This document shows, piece by piece, positions 11,756 through 22,973 of a stretch of 64,000 nt of DNA. This DNA is from Orobanche coerulescens (Eukaryota > Streptophyta > Magnoliopsida > Lamiales > Orobanchaceae): contig CM065804.1 in assembly GCA_033398695.1 (NCBI GenBank), forward strand, positions 39,447,501 through 39,511,500. Reading direction: 5' to 3'. How positions within the stretch are numbered: position 1 is the first letter of the stretch; every line of letters begins with the position of its first letter. Position numbers and translations under genes: made by a program. The notes under the pieces were generated by a model. The model was not told the origin of the DNA. It saw only the letters and a program-made list of their open reading frames with translations, and searched no databases.

Positions 11756-13740
11756 GAACGCCTGGCTACAACTCATTAGCACCTTCACTCTGTTTGGCGG
11801 CCATCGGTTATACCGTCTTCCTTCGTCGTTGGAGATGAACCATCTCTTTAAGTTGACGGTTCAAAAAGGCACGGTCGGTGGCTATCATATCCAAGGTCGC
11901 TCGGGCCGGGTGATTCTTGGAGTCCCAAATAAAGTGAGGGGTGATCCGTCAAAGTGTTTCTGGGTCGGCGGTGCTTGAAAATCGGCGACGAGCGACAATC
12001 CGACCGACGAGTTGGATATTCCCACTGGCTTTCGGGAGAGGAGTCCAAGTAAGGATTTAGAATCTCCCTTTGTTCGGACATTTTCTGAACTGATCTGATT
12101 TTGGTCTTCTTTTTGCAGGTGTCATTGTTCCGGCAGCGAGCGACCTCGCTTTTGAATTTGCGATCGTCTGGGAGAAGATACGGGGTCTTCCTGACGACCA
12201 TTTATATGCCCGCCAAATTAACAACGATTCCTGCTGGTTGGCAGCTCGGCTGTTTCGTTACCCTCGGCATCTGAAGGTTCCAGGCACGAACTTTCGCGAT
12301 CTTCTTTGATATGCCGATCGACTCGACTGAGGAAGATTACTAACTTCGTCATTTGTTTTCTTTTGCAGAAGTTCATTTCCCTTGCTTCCTAGAGCCTCCA
12401 GCTGCGATTGCCATGTCTAATCCGGGGGTTATGAACCGTCTTCGCCAAGTAAAAAAGGGGAGACTAGCTCCTTCTGCTCCACCGCGACCGACCCCGGAGG
12501 CAAGACCTCTCCAGGAGCCTATCGTCGAAGGGTAGGAGCCACGGGAGTAGGAGCAACTTCACCTTATCCGTAAGAAGCGGAGGACCGAGTAGCCCTCGGC
12601 CCCTGTCACTGCAGACGAGACGCTGATCTCTGTGCCACCGATTTCCGCGATTCCTCCGGTGGAGGGGTCCACGCCATCCTCGGCTTTTCTTCAGTCCATG
12701 GCGACTGCTGAGGCCGAGACTTCGTGTGGCAAGCCGTTCTTCGGTCGTGACCCATAGAAGGTCGAGAGGTAAGCCTGGTTGTTTTGCCAAGTTATGAAAC
12801 CTGTGTAGGAGACACACTTTAACTCTTTTGTCATTTGTGCAGGATCTGCCATTCCGACCCGAGTTGCTTGCCGATGGTGCTGGACTTTCTGTTGAGCAAA
12901 GCTCCTCGCGAGGTAAGCGATATCCCATCTTATGTTGCTCGGGCTACTGTTTCCCTCCCTAAGGCCTGGACGACTGATCTGGATGCGATCGCGTGCCGGC
13001 GATCTGCTGATGCGATGCAGGCTACCTTTGCGTTGGCCCTCCAGATGGCGACGATGGCTGCCCAGGCCGTGCGGGACTATGAGGGGCGACTGTCCACTAC
13101 CCGTCTCCATGCAGACCTTGAAGCCGCACAAAGACAAGTCATTGAATTTGGCGATCGGCTCGCGGCCATGGAGAAGAGCTCCGCGGAGGCGGAAAAGCAG
13201 GCGAAGTAGGATGTTGACCGGGCGCGGGCGGCGACAGACCGGATGCGGGACCAAATGACAGAAGCCCGCAGGTCGCACGTGGCCGCGCAGAAGGAGGCTG
13301 ACCAGCTAAAGGTGACTGTTGCCCGTCTGACCAGCGAGCTTGCATCCTCGAGGGAAGGGGAGGCTGCTAAATCTGTCGAGCCTAAGGGCACTAACCAAAC
13401 GGTCGCGGATTTGAAGGGAAAGCTGAAGGCTATTGAGGCCGATCCCTTTGTTAACGTGGAGTACGTCAGCGAATTCGCCTATTGCATGGCTTATTCTGAC
13501 ACCATCCGCGCCGCTAAGAAGGGAGGGCTTGAGGTCGGCCCTTTGGCTGAAAATTTCAAAGCCTATGCGCTGGAGCATCCTTTGCAGCCTGACTTCACAG
13601 TGCCGATCCTCTACCTTTCCGTGGATCTCGGGATCGACTTGAGCTGGTACCCGCTGCCGGACAACCTTGTTCATCCGGGTGCCTCGAAGGATGGGGGTTC
13701 AGATCCTGCAGCTGGCGATGGAACGGGCGCCGATCTTTGA
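11756..13740 (+). pseudogene. Antisense extra ORF with putative gypsy-transposon (Transposase_28-like) domain, spliced, 5' truncated
   Basis: Runs opposite to the element's gag. The first segment (11756 to about 12050) reads NAWLQLISTFTLFGG, then a YHIQGRSGRVILGVPNK stretch and CFWVGGA, resembling the plant 'putative gypsy type transposon' domain; a stop follows CFWVGGA. Candidate introns are about 12050-12118 (GTAAGG to TTTTGCAG) and about 12280-12368 (to TTTTGCAG). A proline/charge-rich segment follows, then a long Ala/Glu/Arg-rich coiled coil (about 12835-13400, one TAG at 13207-13209). The C-terminal segment to 13740 includes EYVSEFAYCMAYSDTIRAAK. The 5' end is lost to Copia-1. It is GC-rich compared with its surroundings. 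Its function is not known for the family; I infer a TE accessory protein. Confidence 0.68.
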
Positions 13741-14299
13741 GTTTTTTCTGCTTTTTACTTGTAATTTTCGTAGCTTTCGTTGTACTTCTGCCTTCGGGCG
13801 ACCATGTTTGTACTTTTGTATTCCAAGTAATGAAATGAATATTTGCTTCTCTGTTTTCTCGCTTGAATGATTGTCTTTCTAAGTCTTTAGCATGACTTTA
13901 TACAAGTGTGTGAGGAAAGATTGTTGTGTGTACAACTCCAAGTGAATTGATAAACTCATATTGATAACTCTTACAACAAAGTCGATCGCTGCACATACAT
14001 ATGAACAATACCGATCGCCATACATGTGTCTCAGTAGATACGATCGTGGTATACATAGCTCCGCCCTTCCCCCTTGCTTTTGTTTACTTAGTGAAAGTAA
14101 GGGGATGAAAATAAATTGTTGAGTGAGCAGTTTTCAATTTTGCAAATTCCTCGAGGAAGGCCGACCATTCCGACCTAGAGTAACTGTTCACGATCGCGGA
14201 GTTCAATGGAACCGACCTTCACGACCATGTCTTGTGCGCGAACGACATTCCGTTTGATGGCCAACTTCTCGCGACTCACTTAATTGTGAGGGTCCTCCG
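13741..14299. other. Non-coding spacer after the antisense ORF
   Basis: Directly after the ORF stop is a T-rich stretch and AATGAAATGAAT (about 13830), plausible as a 3' UTR and polyadenylation region for the + strand ORF. The rest has several CGATCG words and no gene that I can see. Confidence 0.5.
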
Positions 14300-15310
14300 T
14301 AGGCTGCGCCCGCCTCGTATTTAAACGAAGGACGTGCGGTCTTGGTCTGGAGGAGTCCTTGCACGGGGCGTCGTCGGATTAATCGACTCCACGACCGCGG
14401 CTTGTTAGCACTTTTCTACCTCGGACCGTCATGTTAGATGGCGATCCTCGACGGTATATGTTGTGACGGGGGAAGGGATGCGTCGCATTGTCCGGATCCA
14501 CCATGTTAGGTGATGGACCTTTGAGGGCGGGCGAACGTGTCCACAGATCTGTTTTGGAGGGCCCTTCGGCTACGCCCGCCTCGTATTTAAACGAAGGGTG
14601 AGAGATCGCTGCCCAAAGGGACCTTACACTAGCACAGAGAATGGTTCTATCGTCCTCCATAGCCATGTCGTCACTCTTCTACCTCGGACCGTCATGTCAG
14701 ATGACGATCCTCGACAGTATACGTTGTGTAAGGGGAGGCGATCGCTTGCCTAGGTTCTTCATGTTGATGACGAACTGTAGAGGGCGAGCGAGTCATCCTC
14801 TGATTTGTTTTGGAGGGTCCTTCGGCTACGACCGCCTCGTATTTAAACGAAGGGTGAGCGATCATTACCCAAAGGAACCTTGCATGGACGGATCGTCAGT
14901 TTCATCGACCTTCGCGACCATGGCGGCACTTTTCTACCTCTGACCGTCATGTTAGTTGGCGATCCTCGACGATATACGTTGTGCTAGTGGGAGGCAATCT
15001 CTTGCCTAGGTTCTTCAGGTTGATGACGAACTTTAGAGGGCGAGTGATTCATCCTCTGATTTGTTTTGGAGGGTCCTTCGGCTATGCCCGCCTAGTATTT
15101 AAACGAAAGGCGAGCGATCGCTGCCCAAAGGAACCTTGCATGGACGGATCGTCGGTTTCATCGACCTTCGCGACCATGGCGGCACTTTTCTACCTCGGAC
15201 TGTCATGTTAGTTGGCGATCCTCGACGGTATATGTTGTTCTAGGGGGAGGCGATCGCTGCCTAAGTCCATCATGTTAAATGACGAACTTTAGAGGGCGAG
15301 TGGGTCATCC
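14300..15310. repeat. About 256-bp tandem repeats, four copies
   Basis: The marker word CGCCTCGTATTTAAACGA (or a close variant) recurs at 14311, 14577, 14833 and 15089, a period of 256-266 bp. Each unit also has TTTTCTACCTCGGACCGTCA and CGATCCTCGACGG. Short ORFs repeat because the sequence repeats, not because they are genes. Tandem arrays of this kind in Tat/Ogre 3' regions are known seeds of satellite DNA. Confidence 0.88.
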
Positions 15311-15509
15311 TTTTTTTCGAAGCGTTGCTGAGGCAGTAGCCTTTGGTTTGACATGGTGGGGATCGGGGAAAGACTTCCGAAGTTCCCACCTCTTGATTGA
15401 AGCATGTAGATCCGGCCTCCGAGGTTGATCGATGGGCCGACTCATATGAGCTTTCCGGCCTGTCGCATTCGACTCTAGCGACCGTATCGGGAGATTGATG
15501 GGGCACCGG

Positions 15510-17063
15510 CTAAGTCAATAAACTGTCCAGCTTGCCCTCCTCGAACAATCTCCAGAGTTGTCTGAGGAGGTCGCAGCATTGGTTGGTGCTGTGACCGGGA
15601 CTCTTGTGGTAAGCACAATATTTATTGTGGTCCAGATGACCGTTGTCCCTTATCGCCTTTGGCTTGCTTAGCGGTTCGCGCCCCTTGATGGCGTAAAAAA
15701 TATGGGCCAGAGTTCGGTTGAACTTGTGGAGGAGATGGGCTTCCACATCCTCAAAGGCCTTGAAATCACCAGGTGACTTGGCGACCGCCTTGTTGGTTTC
15801 GACGATCGCCATCTTTCGGACGGGAGGCGGCGTCCCCTCGCCTAGGTGGAGGGTGAGCAGCCTCTGCCTGGCCAGAAAATCGGCAGCCTTAGCGCGGAAG
15901 ATCGTGTAGGTCGGGGGGATGTCCTTTGTGAGGTGTCTAAACATGGGTGAATGACCATAGAATCCCCCCAGGACCGAGTAGAGAGCGAGCTCATCGCTGA
16001 TGGGCTCACCGGTGAGGACTATTTCATCCACCCGGTAGATGTAATCTGCATCGGATTTTCATCATACGGTGGGGGCCTTCGGGTCTGGCAACCTTGGCGG
16101 CAAAGTATGACGTTAAGTCACTCACCAGTTTCTCAAATGAAATGATTGATCGCGGTGGTAGTGAGACGTACCACCTATGGGCCAGCTCGCCCAACGTTAA
16201 CGAGAATATTCGGCACTTGGTCGCATCTGATGCCCCACACCCGGTCATGTAGATCCGGAACTTGCTCAAGTGGGTCTCGGGGTCCGATATCCCTTCATAC
16301 AAAGGTGTTTGGGGAGGAGCGATCCTTGGTTGCACGGGGGCAAGCTCGACGTGGACCGCGAGTGGCTCAGTCGGTCCGATGATCTTTCTACTGGCGCTTG
16401 CCCCAGTTTCCATGAGTGCTTTCATCTCGTCGAGCTAGCGTTTCATAGAGGCCATCGCCGCGGCCTGGATGCTCGCGGCTAGGTGCTCAGAGCGGGAGCT
16501 GAGGCGATCAAGCATTGATCCCCTGGCGCCACTGTCGATGATGTCCTTGCCGCGTGGCTCGACTCTTCGGCGGATGGGGGCCAGACGGCTGACCTGTATT
16601 TGGTTGGGAGTTGGGTATGCCGAACTCATGTGACGGACTCGGATTCCGTCGTCTCGTGGTTGGGGCCAGAATGCCCCGGTCACCATGATGGGTCACTTCC
16701 TAGCCGGCTGAAGACGGAACCGTTCCGCCTCGCGAGAGCCTTTTCTCGTGAATCGGGGCTTTCTGACGATCGCTCGACCAGTAACCCCTTGAGCTTCCGT
16801 TTGCCCGCGCGGCAGATGGCCTAGGGGGTTATAGCGGGCGCTGCGCATGCTCTCCGTCGCTCCCTTAGGATGGCCATAGCCTCCTTGATCTGTTCCACGG
16901 TTTGGAATTGGTCGAGCGAAAGGCTGGGGTCGTCCCTCAGGTGCGGGATCGAGAGTCTCGCGTCGCCGCGGCTACCCTCAGTCGTAGGCTGGGGCTCGGA
17001 TTGAGCCGGAATATGACGTCCGGAGGTTCTGAGAGTGGCTCTCTTCGCTGTGGTGGCAGACAC
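15510..17063 (-). pseudogene. gag: Tat-like gag
   Basis: Minus-strand pieces in order. At 16821-17063 is a N-terminal segment with the helix QFQTVEQIKEAMAILRERRR. At 16435-16686 is a linker. At 16024-16425 is the capsid core (PLYEGISDPETHLSKFRIYM, GASDATKCRIFSLTLGELAHRW, SLPPRSIISFEKLVSDLTSYF), which is the Retrotrans_gag pattern. At 15510-16031 is the C-terminal part with a degenerate zinc-binding stretch, KYCAYHKSPGHSTNQCCDLLRQLW. Stops and a frameshift separate the pieces, so it is not expressed as one protein. No pol follows. Confidence 0.85.
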
Positions 17064-17180
17064 CGTTATTCTGAAGGTTTTTCTTTGAAGAATAGTGAGT
17101 ATTTCTTCAAGTATATGCCCCGGAGAACAGTGAGTGTTCTTCGAGACGGTCGGAATGGAAACGAAGGTTCACCCCTTCCT

Positions 17181-17190
17181 CTAGCGCCAA
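17181..17190 (-). other. Primer-binding site of the Tat-like element
   Basis: Minus strand TTGGCGCTAG, then AGGAAGGGG, one base from the LTR end. This is the style of primer site seen in Tat elements. I do not assign the tRNA. Confidence 0.6.
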
Positions 17191-17191
17191 T

Positions 17192-18231
17192 TGTTGTTAC
17201 CCAAAATATTATCCGGAGATTATATGATGGAATGGTCGAGTAACAAACAAAATGTAAGAGCATGTCCGTGGTGAAGTAAATAACACAAGATTTTCCGGGG
17301 TTGTTAGTCCCGGGCTTGAATGCTCTCGCGAGATATTATTAATACGAATACTTGGGAGTATAAATATTAATGTTAGAGTACAATTACAATGAGTGTAAAG
17401 ACCCTAGTTATCTTAGCTCTTGAGTGCTGAAGATTGCCGGAAGAACCAGAGATGATGATCTGTGAGTTCTTGTAACAACGATGGAGTGCTGTGCTGAATG
17501 TGAGAAATCAACGGTCTCTCACTGTGTGAATTAGCTGAATTCTCGTTTGGCTGTAGTTTCTGAACTTGTGAATCTCTTCAACTCTGAACTGTAGGGAGTT
17601 CTCGTTTCTGCCGACCGTCTTTTGGTTAAGATGTTCTGAAATAGAAATCCTAGATAGAGTCAGGAGAAAAGCAGAGAGGAGAAGAAAAAAGCCCCTTTCC
17701 AAATGCTGGAAGTTCTCTATTTATAGGACTGGGAGTCGCTGGGCGATCGCCTATGTTGTATTATAATAAGTGGGCGATCGTCTTTAGCACATGGGTTGGT
17801 CTCCTTAAAGTCCGCAGCAGCTGCTGGCAGCCGGATGTGCGAACCAGTGAGAAGCCAACACGCATATGTGTCGCTGTCTTGGGAGGCCCCACCTAGGACC
17901 TTTCGGCGGGTCTGTCGGTAGGTGAGGCCGTCCTTGTCACTGACATCTGCTGATGGGCTTGAGTCAACGATCCGTATTCTGTGGCGCCATTCGCGGATCT
18001 GCACATGTGTCCTTGCTCTGTGATCCAGTATTCGTAGACTTGACGGGCGATGGCCTTATATGTGGCATAAGACGGTCGTCCTTGGTCGGGCACCAGAGTC
18101 GATCGCTAGGTGCCTGATTTCGATCTGGACTCTTCGCTTTGGCAAGTCTGCCTTGGATTTATTTGATACTGTCTTTGGTCGCTCGGTCCTTATACCGATC
18201 GCGGTCGAGGCGTATAAATCGCCGCACAACA
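17192..18231 (-). repeat. Tat-like 5' LTR (about 1040 bp)
   Basis: The + strand begins TGTTGT (17192) and ends ACAACA (18231), giving 6-bp inverted termini. The gag side carries the primer site. A minus-strand TATAAATA box is at 17718-17725, placing U3 to its right. Only one LTR is in the window, so the outer border is inferred from the inverted ends. Confidence 0.65.
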
Positions 18232-18600
18232 ACTATAAAATTCATGGGGAATGGTTAGGTATTATGTTCTCGTATGTTATACGAGTGATATACTAGTTCA
18301 ATATATTTGTTAAAAAACTGGACGGAGGGTGGGCAGAGCGTGTACTCATGCGGTAGAAGTGATACCCAAACTTAATCCGCCACCAACGCGGATGAAGACG
18401 GAACGATGCGGATCAGTGCGAAATTATTATCCCTAGATAAAAGATGAATTCATAGTAAAGAAATTATCCAAATTAATTATCAATTTTCAATATAAATTGT
18501 AAATTGTTCGTGATATGAACCTCTCAATTATCAAATAGGTAGTGCGATTACTCGGAAAACTTGCAATCAGAAGAAAAATAACGCAACTTCAGTACAAAGA
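18232..18600 (+). promoter_or_regulatory. 5' flank of the SpoU-type gene
   Basis: AT-rich sequence between the Tat-like LTR and the first ATG of the methyltransferase pseudogene. A TATA-like TCAATATAAATT is near 18487, about 110 bp before the ATG. No repeat or ORF explains it, so it is probably old promoter/5' UTR. The Tat-like element landed about 370 bp upstream of the start codon. Confidence 0.45.
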
Positions 18601-18840
18601 ATGCAATGTCTGAGCAAATTCTTCATCTCAACAACTCCTTTTTCTCTCACTAATTAACCAAATTCCCGGACCGATACTCCAGCTTTTCGACTCACGAGTA
18701 GAAACCACAAAAATCACTACAGAGCAACATTTTATGACGACACGGACAGTAACATCGCGTCAAGAAAGAGGATTAAATTTCCTCAAAATGTGGAAACCAT
18801 CACCACCACGTCAAACCCATTCGTAAAAACTGTGTCAATC
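18601..18840 (+). pseudogene. SpoU/TrmH-type RNA 2'-O-methyltransferase, exon 1 first part (whole pseudogene 18601-51271)
   Basis: Starts MQCLSKFFISTTPFSLTN, rich in Ser/Thr/Phe like an organelle transit peptide. An in-frame TAA follows at residue 19. The frame then continues through RKRIKFPQNVETITTTSNPF to the Copia-2 border. NPFVK followed by the conserved KLRQSSSYRH at 33679 onward is the substrate-binding start of plant SpoU-family proteins. One A is missing in the A-run at about 18825, shifting the frame. Members methylate ribose 2'-O positions in rRNA or tRNA using S-adenosylmethionine. The family call rests on motifs in the later exons. Confidence 0.82.
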
Positions 18841-19805
18841 TGTTGGGGAAAATACCGACAAACGTCACGTCACAACGAATAAAGCGGAACCTCGTTTGAC
18901 AAATTTCCACTCTTCAATCGTAACTTTGTGGTTACCGATGAGTAGAGCAACAATTACAACTCGATAAAAATAATACAAATGATATTCGAAAGCGATAAAT
19001 AACGAGACACAATTTTTAGCGTGAAAAACCTCTCAAGACGAGAGTAAAAACCACGGGACCGAATCCGCTTAAATCCACTATCACCAATACACACAAATAC
19101 ACAATCGTCCCTAATACAAACTAGGGGTATACACCAATCATCAAATACTTGGTAATAAATGTTCTTCAAGTATTTGGAATCAACAACAACATGATCGAGA
19201 AAAGAAACAACCGTAAATAGCTTACACAAAGAGCTAACGAAATACCCAAACTTCCGGACTCAAAATCTCGATCTACACCCGTGAAAAGATTTGCCCAATA
19301 TCTACCAAGCTCTTGTCAAAAGATCACGACGATCCGACCGATAAATCTCCGGGAAATTAAAGAAATGTATTTCTCTCTATTGTTTCTCTCTCTATATCTC
19401 TCTCTTATTCTTCACAAAGTGTATGTGATAATTGTATAAAACTCCCGCAGCAAACCTGATAAAAAGAGGAAAAGCTGGCCTGTTGACTTCCTGTGCCGCG
19501 GCCCAGGTGATGTGTGCCGCGGCACACTTCAAAAAAGCTGCCCAGGATATTCGGCAGGGGCCGCGGCCCAGCAGGAGGGTGCCGCGGTAGTACAGGCGGC
19601 TTGGCCTTGTGAGGCAAAATGACGGGGGCCGCGGCTCGGCAGGGATGTGTCGCGGCCCAGGGTGATCGGCAGGGGCCGCGTCCCAGAGTACAGTGGTCCG
19701 GCAATTGCAGGGATGATTCTGGGGGTCGCAGCTCGGCAGCCTTGTGCCGCGGCCCAGCTGTGCCGGGTGAAAAAAAGTGACTATATTTTGGAAATTACTC
19801 CTACA
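18841..19805 (-). repeat. Copia-2 3' LTR (965 bp)
   Basis: TGTTGGGGAA...TCCTACA. Direct repeat of 32690-33677. The part at 19494-19755 is very GC-rich and holds about eight GCCGCGGC-type palindromes. On the minus strand these sit in U3 before a GTTTTATACAATTATC TATA region near 19430-19445. Confidence 0.93.
19494..19755. repeat. U3 array of GCCGCGGC palindromes in Copia-2 LTR
   Basis: The perfect palindrome GCCGCGGC, or one-base variants, occurs about eight times, mostly as TGCCGCGG or GGGCCGCGG, separated by CAGGG/GGCAG-like words. The same array is in the 5' LTR (about 33341-33630). It is upstream of the minus-strand TATA region. Confidence 0.85.
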
Positions 19806-19820
19806 AATCTCCCCCTTTCC
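19806..19820 (-). other. Polypurine tract of Copia-2
   Basis: Minus strand GGAAAGGGGGAGATT directly before the 3' LTR. Confidence 0.85.
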
Positions 19821-20644
19821 GGAATATAGGAAGAGTTCGCCATACCGGCGATCGAACAACACACTTTCACCTTTTCTCTACTCAACGCCTTGGTTACCAT
19901 ATCGGAACCATTATCATCGGTATGAACTTTATCAAGTTCAAACAAACCATCCTCCAAAGCGTCTCGGATCCAATGATACCTCACATCGATATGTTTCGTT
20001 CTCTTTTGAAAAGTCGCATTCTTAGCCACATGAATCGCACTTTGACTATCACAAAGAACTACGTAACGTCGTTGTCGGAAGCCTAGCTCTCGTAAAATCA
20101 TTTTCAACCATAAGAGCTCTTTGCTCGCTTCCACCGCCGCAATATACTCGGCCTCCGTTGTAGACAAGGCAACGCACTTTTGCAATCTTGATTGCCATGA
20201 CACGGCTCCCCCTGCAAACGTCATCAAATAACAGGAAGTGGATTTTCGATTATCTTCATTACCGGCCATATTCGAATCGGAATATCCAACAAGCATTGCT
20301 TTCCCGTTTCCAAACGTAATCCCCAATTTGGAAGTACCCCGCAAATATCTAAATATCCATTTTACGGCTTCCCAATGCTTCTTACCCGGATTCGATAGAA
20401 ACTGGCTCACCACTCCCACGGCATGAGCAATGTCGGGCCTAGTACTTACCATAGCGTACATCAAACTCCCGACCGCCGAGGCATATAGAATTTTGTCCAT
20501 ATCCTCAATCTCCTCCTTCGTCTTAGGGCAATCTTGGCTCGTCAATTTAAAATTGTTAGTAAGAGGCGAACTAACAATTTTAGCTTTATCCATGTTGAAA
20601 CGTTTAAGCACCTTCTCGATATATTGCTCTTGCGACATGTGCAA
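19821..20644 (-). pseudogene. Copia-2 RT end and RNase H
   Basis: The minus-strand ORF begins in RT connection text (MSQEQYIEKVLKRFNMD, YASAVGSLMYAMVSTRPDIA). It passes into RNase H with GYSDSNMAGNEDNRKSTSCY, the ALSTTEAEYIAAVEASKE active-site region, LCDSQSAIHVAKNATF and HIDVRYHWIRD. The C-terminus runs a few residues into the polypurine tract and LTR. RNase H itself is open and complete; the break is upstream at 20645. Confidence 0.92.
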
Positions 20645-21239
20645 TTTCTGGGCTGCTCTATCCCGAGTGATTTCTTATTCCAAGAATTTGTTTAGCCGCC
20701 CCCAAGTCTTTCATGGCAAAAGACTTACTCAATTCTTCCTTTAAGTTGGCAATCCTCTCGGCATTCTTGCCAACGATCAACATGTCATCCACATAGAGTA
20801 ATAAGATGATAAATTCATCATCTCCGAATTTCTTAAAAAATACGCAATGGTCTAGAGTCGTCTTTCGGTAGCCTTGCTCCCCCATAACCGACTCAAACTT
20901 CTTGTACCATTGCCTTGGTGCTTGTTTCAACCCGTATAAACTCTTCCGAAGTTTACACACATAATCCTATTTTCCTTCGACCTCAAATCCTTCCGGTTGC
21001 TTCATATAAATTTCGTTGTCAAGGTCTCAGTGAATAAAAGCCGTCTTGACATCCATTTGCTCAACCTCAAGATCAAGACTAGCCGCAATACCAAGGATCA
21101 ATCGAATCGATCCTATCTTCACAACCGGAGAAAAAATCTCGTCAAAATTAATGTCCTTCTTTTGACTAAATCCTTTCACTACGAGTCTAGATTTGTATCG
21201 GGGCAACGAGGTATGCTCCTCCGACTTCACCCGATACAC
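20645..21239 (-). pseudogene. Copia-2 reverse transcriptase, broken by stops
   Basis: Two open pieces. The first, 21027-21239, has RYKSRLVVKGFSQKKDINFD and VEQMDVKTAFIH. The second, 20658-20960, has KLRKSLYGLKQAPRQWYKKF and the catalytic motif LLLYVDDMLIVG. A stop follows TAFIH at 21027-21029, another lies near 20961-20970, and a frameshift near 20650 precedes the RNase H piece. The YVDD active site is intact, but the enzyme cannot be made as one chain. Confidence 0.92.
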
Positions 21240-22973
21240 CTATTTGTTTCTCAAAGCCCTCTTGCCTTTCGGCAACTTCACCAACTCGTAAGTATTATTC
21301 TCATGCAAGGAACTCATCTCGTCTTGCATGGCATCCATCAATTCCTTCTTCTTTTCATCCTCTATGGCCTCCACAAAATATTCGGGCTCTCCATCGTCGT
21401 TGAGTAAAACGTACTCATTGGCCGAATAACGAGAGGAGGGATGACGGTCCCTTGTCGACCGCCTATGTGGAACAAAAGATGGCATGTTCGTCACAGGTAG
21501 CTCGGAATGAGCTCCTTCGGTGTCATCTTGCCTCAACTCATCGTTGTCACCGACATCTTTTTTTTCATCATTTTGGACATCCTCTCCACCCGGTGTCTCA
21601 ACATGTTGTGGAGGAACAGGGTCCAAATCAATAAGATCATAGTCGTGTTGTGGAGCCGACTCTCCATTCTCAACATCTTTCATTGTTTGATCTTCTACGA
21701 AAACAACGTCTCTCGACCGAACAAGCCTCTTTGTCACCGGCTCATATAATCTATACCCGAACTCATCAAGCCCGTAGCCAATAAAAATACACGGCTTCGT
21801 CTTGGAATCAAGCTTTGATCTCTCATTATTCGGAATGTGAACAAAAGCTTTACATCCGAAAACCTTTAAATGGCGGTATGATATATCTTTACTGCTCCAC
21901 ACTTTATCCGGGACATCAAACTCCAAAGGAACACACGGCGTCAAATTGATAACATGAGCCTCCGTGTTCAAAGCTTCTCCCCAAAACGACTTTGGCAATT
22001 CGGCATGTGAGAGCAAACAACGAGATCTCTCGACCAAGGTCCGGTTCATTCTCTCTGCCAAGCCATTGAGTAGCGGAGTCTTCGGGGGCGTCTTTTGATG
22101 TCGGATCCCTTGTTCTCGGAAATATTCATCAAAGGGTCCGGTGTACTCTCCACAATTGTCCGTCCAGATACACTTTAGCTTCTTCCCGGTCTCTCTTTCC
22201 ACCGAGGCATGAAATTGATTGAAAGTGTCAAACACTTGATCTTTGGTCTTCAAGGTGTATGCCCACACCTTCCTAGAGTGATCGTCGATGAATGTGACAA
22301 AATATCGGCAACCACCGAGCGTCCAAGTCTTCATAGGACCACAAACATTGGAATGAACAAGATCAAGAACATTTTCATTCCGTGAAGGAGTATGACTCTT
22401 AAAAGTAACTCTCTTTTGCTTCCTGTCTAGACAATGAGAGCATCTTTTAAGGTGTACCTTGTGAACCCCGGACAACGCCTCCTTCTTCGACAATAGCGCC
22501 ATTCCTTTTTCACTCATGTGACCGAGCCTCTTATGCCATAGCTCGGCCATGTCATTATTGTTGATTGTGCTCACGAAATTAGTCGTGATCTTCGGAAGTG
22601 TCACGTAAAATTTTCCTTCCTTTTGTCCTCTCCCGACAATCAAGGAACCTCTAGTGAGTTTCCACAACCCCTTGCCAAAGCCGCTATGATAACCGTCATC
22701 ATCGAGTAAACCAACGGACATAACATTAAGCCTCATATCCGTAACATGTTTTACATTTCGTAAAACAAGTTCCATTCCGGTGTCGAATCTCAAATGCACA
22801 TCTCCCACTCCAACAATCTTGGATAACCCATCGTTACCCATCTTGACTATACCAAAGTCACCCGGAGTGTAAGAGGAATAAAAATCTCTACGTGATGTAA
22901 CATGACACGTAGCTCCACTATCGACCACCCAACTCGAATTCTTCGGTAGTAGTATTAACTTTGGCTTTATCAT
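21240..22973 (-). CDS. Copia-2 protease, GAG-pre-integrase and integrase
   Basis: 577 residues on the minus strand. Protease active site WVVDSGATCHVTS is at about residues 15-27. GAG-pre-integrase (LWHKRLGHMSEKGMALLSKK, CSHCLDRKQKRVTF) is at about 145-200. The integrase core is at about 205-345: HSNVCGPMKTWTLGG, FIDDHSRKVWAYTLK, WTDNCGEYTGPF, then LNGLAERMNRTLVERSR with the catalytic E. WTDNCGEY replaces the usual DNGGEY, a possible damaging change. The C-terminal GKKR-type region and the start of RT (MDAMQDEMSSLHENNTYELV) end at a stop at 21240. Confidence 0.9.
   Translation of the reverse strand: MIKPKLILLPKNSSWVVDSGATCHVTSRRDFYSSYTPGDFGIVKMGNDGLSKIVGVGDVHLRFDTGMELVLRNVKHVTDMRLNVMSVGLLDDDGYHSGFGKGLWKLTRGSLIVGRGQKEGKFYVTLPKITTNFVSTINNNDMAELWHKRLGHMSEKGMALLSKKEALSGVHKVHLKRCSHCLDRKQKRVTFKSHTPSRNENVLDLVHSNVCGPMKTWTLGGCRYFVTFIDDHSRKVWAYTLKTKDQVFDTFNQFHASVERETGKKLKCIWTDNCGEYTGPFDEYFREQGIRHQKTPPKTPLLNGLAERMNRTLVERSRCLLSHAELPKSFWGEALNTEAHVINLTPCVPLEFDVPDKVWSSKDISYRHLKVFGCKAFVHIPNNERSKLDSKTKPCIFIGYGLDEFGYRLYEPVTKRLVRSRDVVFVEDQTMKDVENGESAPQHDYDLIDLDPVPPQHVETPGGEDVQNDEKKDVGDNDELRQDDTEGAHSELPVTNMPSFVPHRRSTRDRHPSSRYSANEYVLLNDDGEPEYFVEAIEDEKKKELMDAMQDEMSSLHENNTYELVKLPKGKRALRNK

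Larger units (their letters stand above)
11751..18231 (-). mobile_element. Pol-less Tat-like Ty3/gypsy element (left end removed or hidden by Copia-1)
   Basis: Read on the minus strand: 5' LTR 17192-18231, primer site 17181-17190, gag about 15510-17063, tandem repeats about 14300-15310, then an antisense ORF (11756-13740, + strand) cut by Copia-1. No protease, RT, RNase H or integrase text lies between gag and the antisense ORF. The element therefore looks non-autonomous. Gag followed by tandem repeats and an antisense extra ORF is a layout reported for the Tat lineage. The right TSD would be ACTAT (18232-18236); the left one cannot be seen. Confidence 0.8.

Noticed and set aside
12464..13391. 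Several minus-strand ORFs opposite the coiled-coil ORF
   Set aside because: Shadows caused by high GC; the + strand frame has the domain-like and coiled-coil features.
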